NCBI RefSeq assembly: GCF_000429845.1
Contig: NZ_AUCQ01000002.1
Location: 186,001 to 250,000 of the forward strand
Source of the DNA: Comamonas composti DSM 21721
GTDB lineage: Bacteria > Pseudomonadota > Gammaproteobacteria > Burkholderiales > Burkholderiaceae_C
Direction: 5' to 3'
Length of the DNA stretch: 64,000 nt
The number at the start of each line of letters is the position of its first letter. The stretch's first letter is position 1. Of this stretch, positions 46,325 through 55,415 are shown piece after piece. The notes beneath the pieces were generated by a model. It did not search any database. It was not told where the DNA came from and was given only the letters and a program-made list of their open reading frames with translations. Position numbers and translations under genes: made by a program.

Positions 46325-48061
46325 CTAGTCGATGCGCGCCAGCACCGCGCCCTGGGTCTGGCTCTGGCCTTCAGCGGCCAGCAGGCGGATGCTGCCGCTG
46401 CGCGGGGCGGTGACCTGCATCTCCATCTTCATGGCCTCCATGATGGCGATGACCTCCCCCTCGACCACGCGCTCCCCCTCGCCGACCTTCCAGGCCAGCA
46501 GCTTGCCCGCAATCGGGGCCGTGACGGCGCCGGGATCGGGCGCCTGGCGCTCGGCCTGCACCTGCGCCGCAGAGCCCGCCTGCGCCACGCCGGCCAGGCC
46601 TTGCAGCAGCAGGGCCGGCAGGCCCAGGCTGACGCGGCGGCCGTCGATCTCAAGGCTGGTGCGCAGCAGCGCGGTATCGGGCGCAGGCTGGGCGCGCAGG
46701 GCTGCGGCCAGCGGTTCGGCGAAGTCGGATTCGATCCACCGCGTATGCACCTTGAAGCCATCGCTGCCGATGAAGTCCGCATGTTCTATGACCGCGCGGT
46801 GAAACGGCAGCACCGAGGCCAGGCCTTCGATCTGGAACTCGGCCAGCGCGCGGCGTGCGCGGGCCAGCGCCTGCTCGCGCGTGGCGCCGGTGACGATGAG
46901 CTTGGCCATCAGCGAATCAAAGCTGCCGGGCACGACCGAGCCCGCCTGCACGCCCGAATCCAGGCGCACGCCCGGGCCCGAGGGCGCATCAAAGCGCAGC
47001 ACGGGCCCGGGCGTGGGCAGAAAGCCCCGGCCCGGGTCCTCGGCATTGATGCGAAATTCCAGCGCATGGCCCAGGGAGGCGGGGGTCTCTGACACGGACA
47101 GCCGCAGGCCGTCGGCCACGCGCAGCTGCTCGATCACCAGGTCCAGCCCCGTGACCTGTTCGGTCACCGTGTGCTCCACCTGCAGGCGGGTGTTGACTTC
47201 GAGAAACGAGATCACGCCATTGCCGCTGAGCAGAAACTCCACCGTGCCCGCGCTCACATAGGCGGCGGCCGCGCAGATATTGCGTGCGGCCTCATGGATG
47301 CTCGCGCGCTGGTCATCGCTGAGAAACGGGGCTGGCGCCTCTTCCACGAGTTTCTGGTTGCGCCGCTGCAGCGAGCAGTCGCGCGTGCCCAGCACCACCA
47401 CCTGACCATGCGTGTCGGCCAGGACCTGGGCCTCGATGTGGCGCGGCCTGTCGAGGAATTGCTCGACAAAGCATTCGCCGCGCCCAAAGGCCGTGACAGC
47501 CTCGCGCACGGCGGAGTGGTAGAGCTCTTCCACCTCGTCCATGCGCCACGCGATCTTCATGCCGCGTCCGCCGCCGCCATGCGCGGCCTTGATGATGATG
47601 GGCAGGCCGTGCTGCTGCGCAAAGTCCAGCACCTCGCGCGCGCTCTTCACGGGATCGGGCGTGCCCGCGACCAGGGGTGCGCCGACCTGGAGCGCAATCC
47701 TGCGCGCCTCGACCTTGTCGCCCAGCCTGGCAATCGTCTGCGGCGACGGCCCTATCCAGACCAGGCCGGCATCGATCACGGCCTGGGCAAAGACCGCGCT
47801 CTCCGAGAGAAAGCCATAGCCGGGGTGCAGGGCATCGGCCCCGCTGCGCCTGGCCACGTCCAGCAGCTTGGCCATGTCCAGATAGGTGTCGGCCGGGCTG
47901 TCGCCGTGCAGGCCATGGGCCTCATCGGCCAGGCGCACGTGCAGCGCGTCGAGGTCGGCATCCGCATAGACGGCCACGGACTTCACGCCGTAGTCGGCGC
48001 AGGCACGGGCGATGCGGACTGCTATTTCGCCACGGTTGGCAATCAAAACTTTAGAGATCAT
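46325..48061 (-). CDS. Biotin carboxylase fused to a biotin carboxyl carrier domain, in a pxp-type locus
   Basis: A 578-residue protein. The ATP-grasp biotin carboxylase spans ~1-445: [58 protein letters not shown] and [17 protein letters not shown] biotinyl domain ends the chain, with the biotin lysine in EAMKMEM at about residue 545. No acyl-CoA carboxyltransferase gene adjoins it. The only candidate partner is the fused PxpB-PxpC upstream, a homologue of the urea carboxylase transferase part. The ATG at 48061 overlaps the stop of a 46-codon stub in an ATGA junction. Confidence 0.9.
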   Translation of the reverse strand: MISKVLIANRGEIAVRIARACADYGVKSVAVYADADLDALHVRLADEAHGLHGDSPADTYLDMAKLLDVARRSGADALHPGYGFLSESAVFAQAVIDAGLVWIGPSPQTIARLGDKVEARRIALQVGAPLVAGTPDPVKSAREVLDFAQQHGLPIIIKAAHGGGGRGMKIAWRMDEVEELYHSAVREAVTAFGRGECFVEQFLDRPRHIEAQVLADTHGQVVVLGTRDCSLQRRNQKLVEEAPAPFLSDDQRASIHEAARNICAAAAYVSAGTVEFLLSGNGVISFLEVNTRLQVEHTVTEQVTGLDLVIEQLRVADGLRLSVSETPASLGHALEFRINAEDPGRGFLPTPGPVLRFDAPSGPGVRLDSGVQAGSVVPGSFDSLMAKLIVTGATREQALARARRALAEFQIEGLASVLPFHRAVIEHADFIGSDGFKVHTRWIESDFAEPLAAALRAQPAPDTALLRTSLEIDGRRVSLGLPALLLQGLAGVAQAGSAAQVQAERQAPDPGAVTAPIAGKLLAWKVGEGERVVEGEVIAIMEAMKMEMQVTAPRSGSIRLLAAEGQSQTQGAVLARID

Positions 48062-48198
48062 TTCTTCCTACCTTGGACTCTGCAAATGGCAGGGCGGGCG
48101 AAGTAGCAGTCACCTGCTGCGCAGGTACGGCCATGTCGTGAAACGCCCGCGCTGCGGCCGTTTTCGCCACGGTTGGCAATCAGGACTCTGGAAATCAT
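48058..48198 (-). pseudogene. 46-codon stub duplicating the start of the biotin carboxylase gene
   Basis: It reads [20 protein letters not shown]..., repeating the first 12 residues of the carboxylase ([12 protein letters not shown]), then diverges and stops at 48058-48060. Its ATG (48198-48196) overlaps the pxpBC stop in an ATGA, and its own TGA overlaps the carboxylase ATG in a second ATGA. It also contains GACTGCTACTTCGCC, nearly the inverse of the carboxylase codons GGCGAAATAGCAGTC. It is either a duplication scar or a leader peptide relaying ribosomes. Confidence 0.8.
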
Positions 48199-49829
48199 GG
48201 CGTGATCTCTTGGAAAGAACGTACGGAACGGAAGCGCACCCAGGCTCCCACGGGAATCTGGCCCGCAAGGTCCAGGTGGTAGGAGGCCACGGCAGCGATC
48301 ACCGGATAGCCGCCGGTCAGCGGATGGTCGGCCATGAACAGCACCGGCTGGCCGTTGATCGGCACCTGGATGGCGCCGCGCACCACGGCTTCGCTGGGCA
48401 GCTCGCCCTCGACCGCGCGCTGCAGCGCCTGCGCGCCCGAAAGCCTCAGGCCCACGCGGTTGGACTGGGGCGTGACCTGCCAGGCCTGGGTGGTCAGCAG
48501 CTCCAGTGCCTCGCGCGTGAACCAGTCGCTGCGCGGGCCGGGAACTACATCCAGCACCACCTGCTGGCCGGGCGCCGGCAGCTCCTCGTGCGCCATACCG
48601 GGTGCGGCCACCGCAGCCAGGGGACGAGCGCACCCGATCTGCAGAACGCGGCCCGCAGCCAGGGGCTCGGGGCCGATCTCCGCCAGGGTGTCGCGGCTGC
48701 AGCTGCCGAGCACGGGCTCGACCACAAAGCCGCCGCGCACGGCCACATAGTTGCGCAGGCCCGCGCTGGGCGCGGCCAGGCGCAGGCTGTCGCCATCGGC
48801 CAGGGCCATGGGTGCATGACAGGGCATGGGCCAGCTTTGCCCGTCTGCCGTGGTGAGCCGGACCTCGGTGCGCGCGCCCGTGACCGCCACCAGGCTCTCG
48901 CCCCGGCTTTGCAGCACCAGGCCGCCGCCCAGCACCTCCAGGGCCGCGCTGTCGCTGGCATTGCCCACGAGGCGGTTGGCCTCCTTGAGCGCCGCTTTGT
49001 CCATGGCGCCGCTGGCCGATACGCCCTGGCTGGCCTGGCCGCTGCGCCCCAGATCCTGGAACAAGGTCTGCAGGCCCGTGGCGCGCACGACCAGGGCCGG
49101 GCCGGCCTGGGATTTTTGCGCTATCGAATTCGATGCTGCTTGCGCTTTCCCAGCCTTAGGTTGAAGGCTCTTATGCTTTGAAATCAATTGCTGGCAAGCG
49201 CTAGCCGCTTCTTCTTTGCTAGCACAAGCCAGGAAGCGCACACGCGCCCCCGGGGCCAGCAGGGCCGGGACCTCGCGCGCCATGTCCCACATGGCCAGCG
49301 GCGTGCTGCCTATGATCTGCCAGCCGCCGGGGCTGGCCTTGGGATAGATGGCGCTGAAGCTCCCGCCCAGGGCCAGCGAGCCCGCGGGCACACGCGTGCG
49401 CGGCGTGCTGCGCCGGCGCAGGTTGAAGACAGGATCGCCTCCGCTCAGGTAGGCGAAGCCGGGCGCAAAGCCCGTGAAGGCCACGCTGAACTCGCTTTGC
49501 GCATGGCGGCGCACGACTTCCCCAGCCGTGATGCCCAGGATCTGCGCGACCTCGGCCAGATCCTCGCCGTCATAGCAGACGGGAATTTCCACCAGCGCAC
49601 CGGGCCGGGCCGCCTGGCGCGAGATGTTGCGCTCCGCCAGCGCCCGGGCCAGCTGCGCGGCGTCGGTCTGCCAGGGCGCAAAGCGCAGCAGCACGGTGCG
49701 CGCCGCAGGCACGAGTTCGGTCACGCCGGGCAGCGGCATGCGCTGCAGCGAGGCCAGCAGGCCCAGGGTCTGGTCCAGGTCGTCGAGCTCGACCAGCAGG
49801 GCATCGAGATTCGCAGGCAGAAAACGCAT
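48195..49829 (-). CDS. pxpBC: Fused PxpB-PxpC (5-oxoprolinase/biotin-dependent carboxyltransferase family)
   Basis: A 544-residue fusion. Residues 1-~203 are PxpB/KipI (VEIPVCYDGEDLAEVA, FTGFAPGFAYLSGGD, TPRTRVPAGSLALGG, GGWQIIGSTP). Residues ~243-544 are PxpC/KipA (ATGLQTLFQDLGRSG, VSASGAMDKAALKEANRLVGN, SNRVGLRLSG, PINGQPVLFMADHPLTGGYPVIAAV). In E. coli the two are separate subunits that, with PxpA, cleave 5-oxoproline using ATP. The linker (~203-242, SKEEAASACQQLISKHK ...) is encoded by a GCGCTTG repeat. It starts four bases after the pxpA stop. Domain order equals that of the transferase part of urea carboxylase. Confidence 0.9.
   Translation of the reverse strand: MRFLPANLDALLVELDDLDQTLGLLASLQRMPLPGVTELVPAARTVLLRFAPWQTDAAQLARALAERNISRQAARPGALVEIPVCYDGEDLAEVAQILGITAGEVVRRHAQSEFSVAFTGFAPGFAYLSGGDPVFNLRRRSTPRTRVPAGSLALGGSFSAIYPKASPGGWQIIGSTPLAMWDMAREVPALLAPGARVRFLACASKEEAASACQQLISKHKSLQPKAGKAQAASNSIAQKSQAGPALVVRATGLQTLFQDLGRSGQASQGVSASGAMDKAALKEANRLVGNASDSAALEVLGGGLVLQSRGESLVAVTGARTEVRLTTADGQSWPMPCHAPMALADGDSLRLAAPSAGLRNYVAVRGGFVVEPVLGSCSRDTLAEIGPEPLAAGRVLQIGCARPLAAVAAPGMAHEELPAPGQQVVLDVVPGPRSDWFTREALELLTTQAWQVTPQSNRVGLRLSGAQALQRAVEGELPSEAVVRGAIQVPINGQPVLFMADHPLTGGYPVIAAVASYHLDLAGQIPVGAWVRFRSVRSFQEITP
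49133..49210. repeat. GCGCTTG repeat encoding the PxpB-PxpC linker
   Basis: GCTGCTTGCGCTTT near 49134-49147 pairs imperfectly with GGCAAGCGCTAGCCGCTT near 49193-49210. Inner TTGAAGGC and CTTTGAAA segments resemble those of other copies. The whole element is translated in frame on the minus strand as the inter-domain linker. Confidence 0.6.
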
Positions 49830-49833
49830 GCAC

Positions 49834-50604
49834 TCAGCCCGCAGCGGCCACGGGTGGCACGAACGAGGCAATCGCCAGGCCTTGCTGCTCGAAGCTGGCG
49901 CGCAATTGGCGCGCAATGGCCACGGCGCCCGGGCTGTCGCCATGCACGCAGATGGAGCCGGCCTCGATGGCGACCAGGCTGCCGTCCACGGCCTCGATCA
50001 CGCCTTCGCGCGCCAGGCGCAGCATGCGGCTGGCAATCAGCTGCGGATCATGCAGCACGGCCCCCGGCTCGCGGCGCGAGACCAGGGCGCCCGAGGGCTG
50101 GTAGGCACGGTCCGCAAAGGCCTCGGCAACCACGCTCAGACCCGCATCGCGCGCCCAGCCGATGATGGACGAGCCCGCAAGCGCCATGAGCACCAGCGAG
50201 GAATCCACGGCCTTGATGGCGCTGATCACATCGCCCGCCTGGCGCCTGTCCTCGGCCATGGTGTTGTAGAGCGCGCCATGCGGCTTCACATAGCGCACGC
50301 AGGTACCCGCCGCCGTGGCCAGCCCCTGCAGGGCGCCGATCTGGTAGATCACGTCGGCCTGCAGGTCGGCACTGGCCACATCCATGTTGCGCCGCCCGAA
50401 GCCCACCAGATCGCGGTAGCCCACATGGGCGCCCACGACCACGCCGCGCTGCTTCGCAGCCCGGAGCGTGGCCAGAATGCCGGCCGCATCGCCCGCATGA
50501 AAGCCGCAGGCCACATTGGCGCTGCTGACGATGTCCAGCATGGCTGCATCATCGCCCATGGCCCAGGCGCCAAAGCTCTCGCCCAAATCGCTGTTCAAGT
50601 CCAT
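49834..50604 (-). CDS. pxpA: 5-oxoprolinase subunit PxpA (LamB/YcsF family)
   Basis: A 256-residue protein of the standard length. Signature regions: [67 protein letters not shown] and CVHGDSP. PxpA acts with PxpB and PxpC in ATP-dependent opening of 5-oxoproline to glutamate. It is the first gene of the minus-strand operon and lies divergent from a GntR regulator, with an ATTGTTGAGCAAC site between them. Confidence 0.92.
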   Translation of the reverse strand: MDLNSDLGESFGAWAMGDDAAMLDIVSSANVACGFHAGDAAGILATLRAAKQRGVVVGAHVGYRDLVGFGRRNMDVASADLQADVIYQIGALQGLATAAGTCVRYVKPHGALYNTMAEDRRQAGDVISAIKAVDSSLVLMALAGSSIIGWARDAGLSVVAEAFADRAYQPSGALVSRREPGAVLHDPQLIASRMLRLAREGVIEAVDGSLVAIEAGSICVHGDSPGAVAIARQLRASFEQQGLAIASFVPPVAAAG

Positions 50605-50636
50605 GTCCCATCCTTATGATCCAAGCCAACCGGGGG

Positions 50637-50649
50637 ATTGTTGAGCAAC
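50637..50649. promoter_or_regulatory. Candidate GntR operator between pxpA and the GntR gene
   Basis: ATTGTTGAGCAAC is an imperfect dyad that matches the reverse complement of the ATTGTTCAACAAT at 51406-51418 at 11 of 13 bases. It lies 33 bases upstream of pxpA and 30 upstream of the regulator gene. Confidence 0.55.
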
Positions 50650-50678
50650 CCCATAGAAACCTTCACCACCTGCCCACC

Positions 50679-51350
50679 ATGTCCAGCAAGACCCCATCCA
50701 GCCCTGCAAGCCCTCCGAGCCTTACCGACACCGTGGCCGAAAAAATCCGCCAGCAGCTCATCGACGGCCAGCTGCGCGCGGGCCAGCGTCTTTCCGAGGC
50801 CGTTCTCAGCGAGCAGCTCGAGGTCTCGCGCAATACGCTGCGCGAGGCCTTTCGCATACTCACCAAGGAAGGCCTGCTGGTCCACGAGCCCAACAAGGGC
50901 GTCTCGGTCAGCGTGCCCAGCATCGCAGCCATCATCGACATCTACCGCGTGCGCCGCCTCGTCGAATGCCAGGCCCTGACCCAGGCCTGGCCCCGCCACC
51001 CGGCCCACAAGCGCATGCAGCAGGCCATGGACAGGGCCCAGGCCGCGCGCGAAGCCAGCGACTGGCTGGGCGTGGGCTCGGCCAACATGGACTTTCACGC
51101 CGCCATCGTGGCCCTGGCCGACAGCGAACGCCTCTCGGCACTGTTCTCGGACATCGCCGCCGAGCTGCGCCTGGCCTTCGGCATGCTCGACGACCCCGAA
51201 TACCTGCACTCGCCCTATGTGGACCAGAACGCCCAGCTGCTCACCCTGTTCGAGAGCGGCCAGACCGCGGCTGCAGCCAAAACCCTGGAAGACTATCTGA
51301 TTCATTCCGAACGCACGGTACTGGCCGTTTACGCAAGACGCATCGAGTAG
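50679..51350 (+). CDS. GntR family regulator, FCD/FadR subfamily
   Basis: A 223-residue protein. The winged helix is at ~15-75 (TVAEKIRQQLIDGQLRAGQRLSEAVLSEQLEVSRNTLREAFRILTKEGLL), followed by an all-helical FCD ligand domain (IYRVRRLVECQAL ... NMDFHAAIVALADSERL). ATG 50679 (MSSKTPSS) is preferred; the frame extends 21 codons upstream through the candidate operator. It is placed to control both the divergent pxp operon and the TRAP genes, which carry similar palindromes. Confidence 0.9.
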   Translation: MSSKTPSSPASPPSLTDTVAEKIRQQLIDGQLRAGQRLSEAVLSEQLEVSRNTLREAFRILTKEGLLVHEPNKGVSVSVPSIAAIIDIYRVRRLVECQALTQAWPRHPAHKRMQQAMDRAQAAREASDWLGVGSANMDFHAAIVALADSERLSALFSDIAAELRLAFGMLDDPEYLHSPYVDQNAQLLTLFESGQTAAAAKTLEDYLIHSERTVLAVYARRIE

Positions 51351-51405
51351 GAGCAAGCTGCGGCGCGCCCTGCATCCACAAGGATGATCAAGTTCGCGCC
51401 CAATT

Positions 51406-51418
51406 ATTGTTCAACAAT
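51406..51418. promoter_or_regulatory. Candidate GntR operator upstream of the TRAP genes
   Basis: ATTGTTCAACAAT, a perfect 6-bp dyad around one base, lies in an AT-rich stretch 55 bases after the regulator stop and 168 before the TRAP binding-protein gene. Confidence 0.55.
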
Positions 51419-51585
51419 CAAAACCAACGTGACCAGCATACACAAAATTAAAAGGCTACAAAAAACTTTTCATTGTTGATTTCCCTAGCACCAAAAGTCC
51501 TTCGGGGATGGTAATTTCGCAACCGGATCAGTCGCCCCTCGCGCACTGCCCGCGCGCCTTTCTTCCATCTTCGCAGGAGCTTTTC

Positions 51586-52563
51586 ATGCAACGTCGCATC
51601 TTTTTTGCCGCCGCCACCCTGGCAGCCAGCCTGGCCACCACGGCCCAGGCCCAGACCAAGTGGGATCTGCCCTCGGCCTATCCGGCGTTCAACTTCCACT
51701 CGCAGAACATCGCCCAGTTCGCCAAGGAAGTGGATGCGGCCACCGGCGGTGCGCTCAAGATCACGCCCCACCCCGGGGCCTCGCTGTTCAAGGCTCCCGA
51801 GATCAAGCGCGCCGTGCAGGGCGGACAGGCCCAGGCCGGCGAGTTCTTCCTCGTGAGCTTCCAGAACGAATGGCCGCTGTTCGGAGCCGACGGTCTGCCC
51901 TTTCTGGTGAGCAACCAGCAGGACGCCTACAAGCTCTACCAGGCGCAGAAACCGCTGCTGCAGAAAAAGCTGGACCAGCAAGGCCTGACCCTGCTGTACA
52001 CCGTGGCCTGGCCGGCCCAGGGCATCTACAGCAAAAAGCCCATCAACTCGGCCGCCGATCTCAAGGGGCTCAAGTGGCGCGTGTACAGCCCCACCACGGC
52101 ACGCATAGGCGAGCTGGTGGGCGCCCAGCCCGCGACCATCCAGGAAGCCGAACTGTCCCAGGCCCTGGCCACGGGCGTGATCGAGGGCCTGATCACCTCC
52201 AGCGCCACGGGAGCCGACAACAAGCTCTACGAGAGCCTCAAGTACTACACCAACGTCCAGGCCTGGATTCCCAAGAACGCCATCGTGGCCAACAAAAAGG
52301 CGTTCGCCGCCCTGGACAAGAGCGCGCAGGAAGCCGTGCTCAAGGCCGCAGCCAGCGCCGAGGAGCGTGGCTGGAAGAAGGCCCTGGAAGTCGATGCCCA
52401 GTCGATCGCCAAGCTCAAGGAGGGCGGCATGCAGGTGGTCGAGCCCTCGCCCCAGCTCAAGGCCGATCTCGCCAAGGTCGGAGATGTCGTGGTCAAGGAG
52501 TGGATGGAAAAGGCCGGCCCCGACGGCAAGACCATGCTCGACGCCTACCGCTCCGCCAAGTAA
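51586..52563 (+). CDS. TRAP transporter substrate-binding protein (DctP type)
   Basis: A 325-residue periplasmic protein. The signal peptide is MQRRIFFAAATLAASLATTAQA. The mature region shows the DctP pattern: LFKAPEIKRAVQGGQAQAGEFFLVSF, LPFLVSNQQDAYKLY, LKGLKWRVYSPTTARIGELVGAQPATIQEAELSQALATGVIEG (with the ligand-carboxylate arginine in KWRVY) and YTNVQAWIPKNAIVANKKAFAAL. AGGAG lies upstream of the ATG. The ligand is probably a carboxylate acted on by the pxp enzymes (inference from the shared operator and position). Confidence 0.92.
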   Translation: MQRRIFFAAATLAASLATTAQAQTKWDLPSAYPAFNFHSQNIAQFAKEVDAATGGALKITPHPGASLFKAPEIKRAVQGGQAQAGEFFLVSFQNEWPLFGADGLPFLVSNQQDAYKLYQAQKPLLQKKLDQQGLTLLYTVAWPAQGIYSKKPINSAADLKGLKWRVYSPTTARIGELVGAQPATIQEAELSQALATGVIEGLITSSATGADNKLYESLKYYTNVQAWIPKNAIVANKKAFAALDKSAQEAVLKAAASAEERGWKKALEVDAQSIAKLKEGGMQVVEPSPQLKADLAKVGDVVVKEWMEKAGPDGKTMLDAYRSAK

Positions 52564-52646
52564 CAGCGGCCCGCACAAAAAACTGCTGCAGGCCCGAGCC
52601 GTGGCCTGCCTCTTTCCTATGACCCAGACCCTAGGAGCGCAAGACC

Positions 52647-53153
52647 ATGCGCAAACTTCTTGATGGCCTCTATGCCAGCTGCGGCTGGCTCGCGGGCCTG
52701 TCCATGATCGGCGTGCTGGCCATGGTGCTGCTGACCATCGTCAGCCGGCTCTTCGGCTTTGCGGCGCCCGGCACCGACTCCTATGCCGGCTATGCCATGG
52801 CCGGCGCAGGCTTTCTGGCCCTGGCCTCGACGCTCAAAAAGGGCGAGCACATACGTGTGACCCTGGTGCTGGGCATGCTCAAGGGCCGCGCCCACCGGGG
52901 GCTGGAGATCACGGCCCTGGCAGCGGCCGTGCTGCTTTCGGGCTTTCTCGCCTGGTTCTCGCTGCGCCTGGTCTGGCAATCCTGGGAGCTGGAGGATCTG
53001 TCCGTGGGCATAGATGCCACGCCGCTGTGGATTCCCCAACTGAGCATGGCCCTGGGCTGCGTAGTGTTCTGCATCGCCTTCGTGGACGAATTCATTTCCG
53101 AACTGCTGGGCCATCGCGTACCCGTGCAAAACAAGGAGGCCCATCATGAGTGA
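52647..53153 (+). CDS. TRAP transporter small permease (DctQ type)
   Basis: A 168-residue membrane protein with four hydrophobic helices. MIGVLAMVLLTIVSRLFG, TDSYAGYAMAGAGFLALASTLKKGEHIRVTL and the WIPQLSMALG segment before the last helix are characteristic of the small subunit. It overlaps the large permease gene by eight bases, as in most TRAP operons. Confidence 0.92.
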   Translation: MRKLLDGLYASCGWLAGLSMIGVLAMVLLTIVSRLFGFAAPGTDSYAGYAMAGAGFLALASTLKKGEHIRVTLVLGMLKGRAHRGLEITALAAAVLLSGFLAWFSLRLVWQSWELEDLSVGIDATPLWIPQLSMALGCVVFCIAFVDEFISELLGHRVPVQNKEAHHE

Positions 53154-54441
53154 GATCGCCGTCAGCGTTTTTCTGGTTCTGGTGTTGCTGCTCTTGCTGG
53201 GCGGCGGCGTCTGGATTGGCCTGGCCCTGGCCGGCGTGGCCTGGGTGGGCATGGAGCTGTTCTCCAGCCGCCCTGCAGGCGATGCCATGGCCATGACGAT
53301 CTGGGGCTCGGCCAGCAGCTGGACGCTCACCGCCCTGCCGCTGTTCGTCTGGATGGGCGAGATCCTGTTTCGCACCAACCTCTCCGAGAACATGTTTCGC
53401 GGCCTTGCACCCTGGGTGAATGCCCTGCCGGGCCGGCTGCTGCACACGAATGTGATCGGCTGCACGATTTTTGCATCGGTCTCGGGCTCGTCGGCCGCGA
53501 CCTGCGCCACCGTGGGCAAGATGAACATTCCCGAACTGCGCCGCCGAGGCTACCCCGAAGCGCAGATCATCGGCTCCCTGGGCGGCCCTGCCACGCTGGG
53601 CCTGCTGATTCCGCCGTCCATCATCCTCATCGTCTATGGCGTGGCGGCCGAAGTCTCGATCGCCAAGCTGTTCATGGCCGGCGTGCTGCCGGGGCTGATG
53701 CTCGCCGCCCTGTTCTCGGGCTGGATCATGCTCTGGGCCCTGCTCAAGCCCCAGCAGGTGCCGCGCGCCGACAGCTCCATGAGCTTCACGCAAAAGCTCT
53801 GGGAAACCCGCCACCTGCTGCCCGTGGTGCTGCTCATACTCAGCGTGATCGCGAGCATCTACTCGGGCATTGCCACGGCCACCGAGGCGGCCTCCATAGG
53901 CGTGGTCGGAGCGCTGGTGCTCTCGGCTTCCCAGCGTGCACTCACCTGGCAGAGCTTCAAGGATTCGCTGCTGGGCGCAACGCGGCTGTACTGCATGATT
54001 GCGCTGATCCTCTCGGGCGCGGCCTTCATGACGCTCTCCATGGGCTACATCGGCCTGCCGCGTCAGCTGGCCGAGTTCGTGGGCAGCCTCAACCTCTCGC
54101 CGGCCATGCTCGTCATCGCCCTGGGCCTGTTCTACATCGGCATAGGCTGCTTTCTCGACGGCATCTCGACCATCGTGCTGACCATGGGCGTGGTGCTGCC
54201 CATCATCCAGGCCGCAGGCATCGATCCGCTGTGGTTTGGCGTCTTCCTCGTGATCACCGTGGAGACCGCGCAGATCACACCGCCCGTGGGCTTCAACCTG
54301 TTCGTGCTGCAAAGCATGACCAACAAGCAGATCCTCTACATCGCCAAGGTCTGCGCGCCCTACTTCCTGCTCATGCTGCTGGCACTGGTGATCCTGTGGT
54401 TTGTGCCAGGCGTAGCGACCTGGCTGCCATCGCGCATGTAG
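53146..54441 (+). CDS. TRAP transporter large permease (DctM type)
   Basis: A 431-residue protein with about twelve membrane helices. Conserved regions: ALPLFVWMGEILFRTNLSENMFRG, GCTIFASVSGSSAATCATVGKMNIPELRRRGYPEAQIIGSLGGPATLGLLIPPSI and GIATATEAASIGVVGAL. CFLDGISTIVLTMGVVLPIIQAAGIDPLWFGV and TPPVGFNLFVLQ follow. It completes a three-gene sodium-driven uptake system. A bidirectional terminator follows its stop. Confidence 0.94.
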   Translation: MSEIAVSVFLVLVLLLLLGGGVWIGLALAGVAWVGMELFSSRPAGDAMAMTIWGSASSWTLTALPLFVWMGEILFRTNLSENMFRGLAPWVNALPGRLLHTNVIGCTIFASVSGSSAATCATVGKMNIPELRRRGYPEAQIIGSLGGPATLGLLIPPSIILIVYGVAAEVSIAKLFMAGVLPGLMLAALFSGWIMLWALLKPQQVPRADSSMSFTQKLWETRHLLPVVLLILSVIASIYSGIATATEAASIGVVGALVLSASQRALTWQSFKDSLLGATRLYCMIALILSGAAFMTLSMGYIGLPRQLAEFVGSLNLSPAMLVIALGLFYIGIGCFLDGISTIVLTMGVVLPIIQAAGIDPLWFGVFLVITVETAQITPPVGFNLFVLQSMTNKQILYIAKVCAPYFLLMLLALVILWFVPGVATWLPSRM

Positions 54442-54533
54442 GAAAGCCAGCAGGCGGCACAAGCCCTCAACGGGCATGCCGCCGCCCGTCGCCACGAAGG
54501 CCTTCTTCGCAGCGCAGGGATTGGGCCAGACAT

Positions 54534-54565
54534 AAAAAAACCGCCAGCAAGCTGGCGGTTTTTTT
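54534..54565. terminator. Bidirectional intrinsic terminator
   Basis: AAAAAAA, CCGCCAGC (54541-54548), AA, GCTGGCGG (54551-54558), TTTTTTT. It serves both the TRAP operon (plus) and rplM-rpsI (minus). Confidence 0.9.
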
Positions 54566-54583
54566 GTGCAGGGCCGAAGCGGA

Positions 54584-54976
54584 TTAACGCTTGGAGAACT
54601 GCTTGGCGCGGCGTGCAGAGTGCAGACCGACCTTCTTGCGCTCGACTTCACGGGCATCGCGCGTCACGAAGCCAGCCTGGCTCAGCACGGGCTTGAGCGT
54701 TGCGTCATAGTCGATCAGGGCACGGGTGATGCCGTGGCGGGCTGCGCCGGCCTGACCCGATTCGCCGCCGCCGTTGACGTTGATCTGGATATCGAAAGTC
54801 TCCAGGTTCTCGGTCAGCGCCAGGGGCTGCTTTGCGATCATGATCGAGGTTTCGCGGCCGAAGTACTCCTGAATGTCCTTGCCATTCACGGTAATCTTGC
54901 CGGAGCCCTTCTTCAGGAAAACACGGGCGACGCTGGATTTGCGACGGCCGGTACCATTGTTCCAATCACCAATCAT
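54584..54976 (-). CDS. rpsI: 30S ribosomal protein S9
   Basis: A 130-residue protein with the S9 pattern [44 protein letters not shown] and the C terminus [19 protein letters not shown], whose last residues reach the P-site tRNA. It lies ten bases downstream of rplM in the usual L13-S9 operon. Confidence 0.97.
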   Translation of the reverse strand: MIGDWNNGTGRRKSSVARVFLKKGSGKITVNGKDIQEYFGRETSIMIAKQPLALTENLETFDIQINVNGGGESGQAGAARHGITRALIDYDATLKPVLSQAGFVTRDAREVERKKVGLHSARRAKQFSKR

Positions 54977-54986
54977 CTAGGACTCC

Positions 54987-55415
54987 TTAGATTTCCAGAG
55001 CCTTGGGCTGCTGGGCGGTGTGGGGATGCTCTGCACCGCCATACACCTTGAGCTTCTTGATCATGGCGTAGCCCAGGGGGCCCTTGGGCAGCATGCCCTT
55101 GACAGCCTTTTCCAGAGCACGGCCGGGGAACTTGGCTTGCATGTCACGGAAGTTGGTTGCCGTGATGCCGCCGGGGAAGCCCGAGTGACGGTAGTACACC
55201 TTGTCCAGGTTCTTGGTGCCGGTGACCTTGAGCTTGGAGGCATTGATGATGACGATGTAGTCGCCGGTATCAACGTGAGGTGTGTAAATGGCCTTGTGCT
55301 TGCCGCGCAGACGGAGTGCCACTTCGCTGGCGACACGTCCGAGCACCTTATCGGTGGCGTCAATCACAAACCACTCGTGTTGCACCTCAGCGGGCTTTGC
55401 GCTGAATGTAGACAT
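54987..55415 (-). CDS. rplM: 50S ribosomal protein L13
   Basis: A 142-residue protein with L13 motifs: [55 protein letters not shown] and [12 protein letters not shown]. It is the first gene of the rplM-rpsI operon. Confidence 0.97.
   Translation of the reverse strand: MSTFSAKPAEVQHEWFVIDATDKVLGRVASEVALRLRGKHKAIYTPHVDTGDYIVIINASKLKVTGTKNLDKVYYRHSGFPGGITATNFRDMQAKFPGRALEKAVKGMLPKGPLGYAMIKKLKVYGGAEHPHTAQQPKALEI

Noticed and set aside
53092-54657. A 521-codon minus-strand frame opposite the TRAP permease genes
   Set aside because: It is low-complexity, rich in His/Gln/Arg, and opposite two well-recognised membrane proteins.
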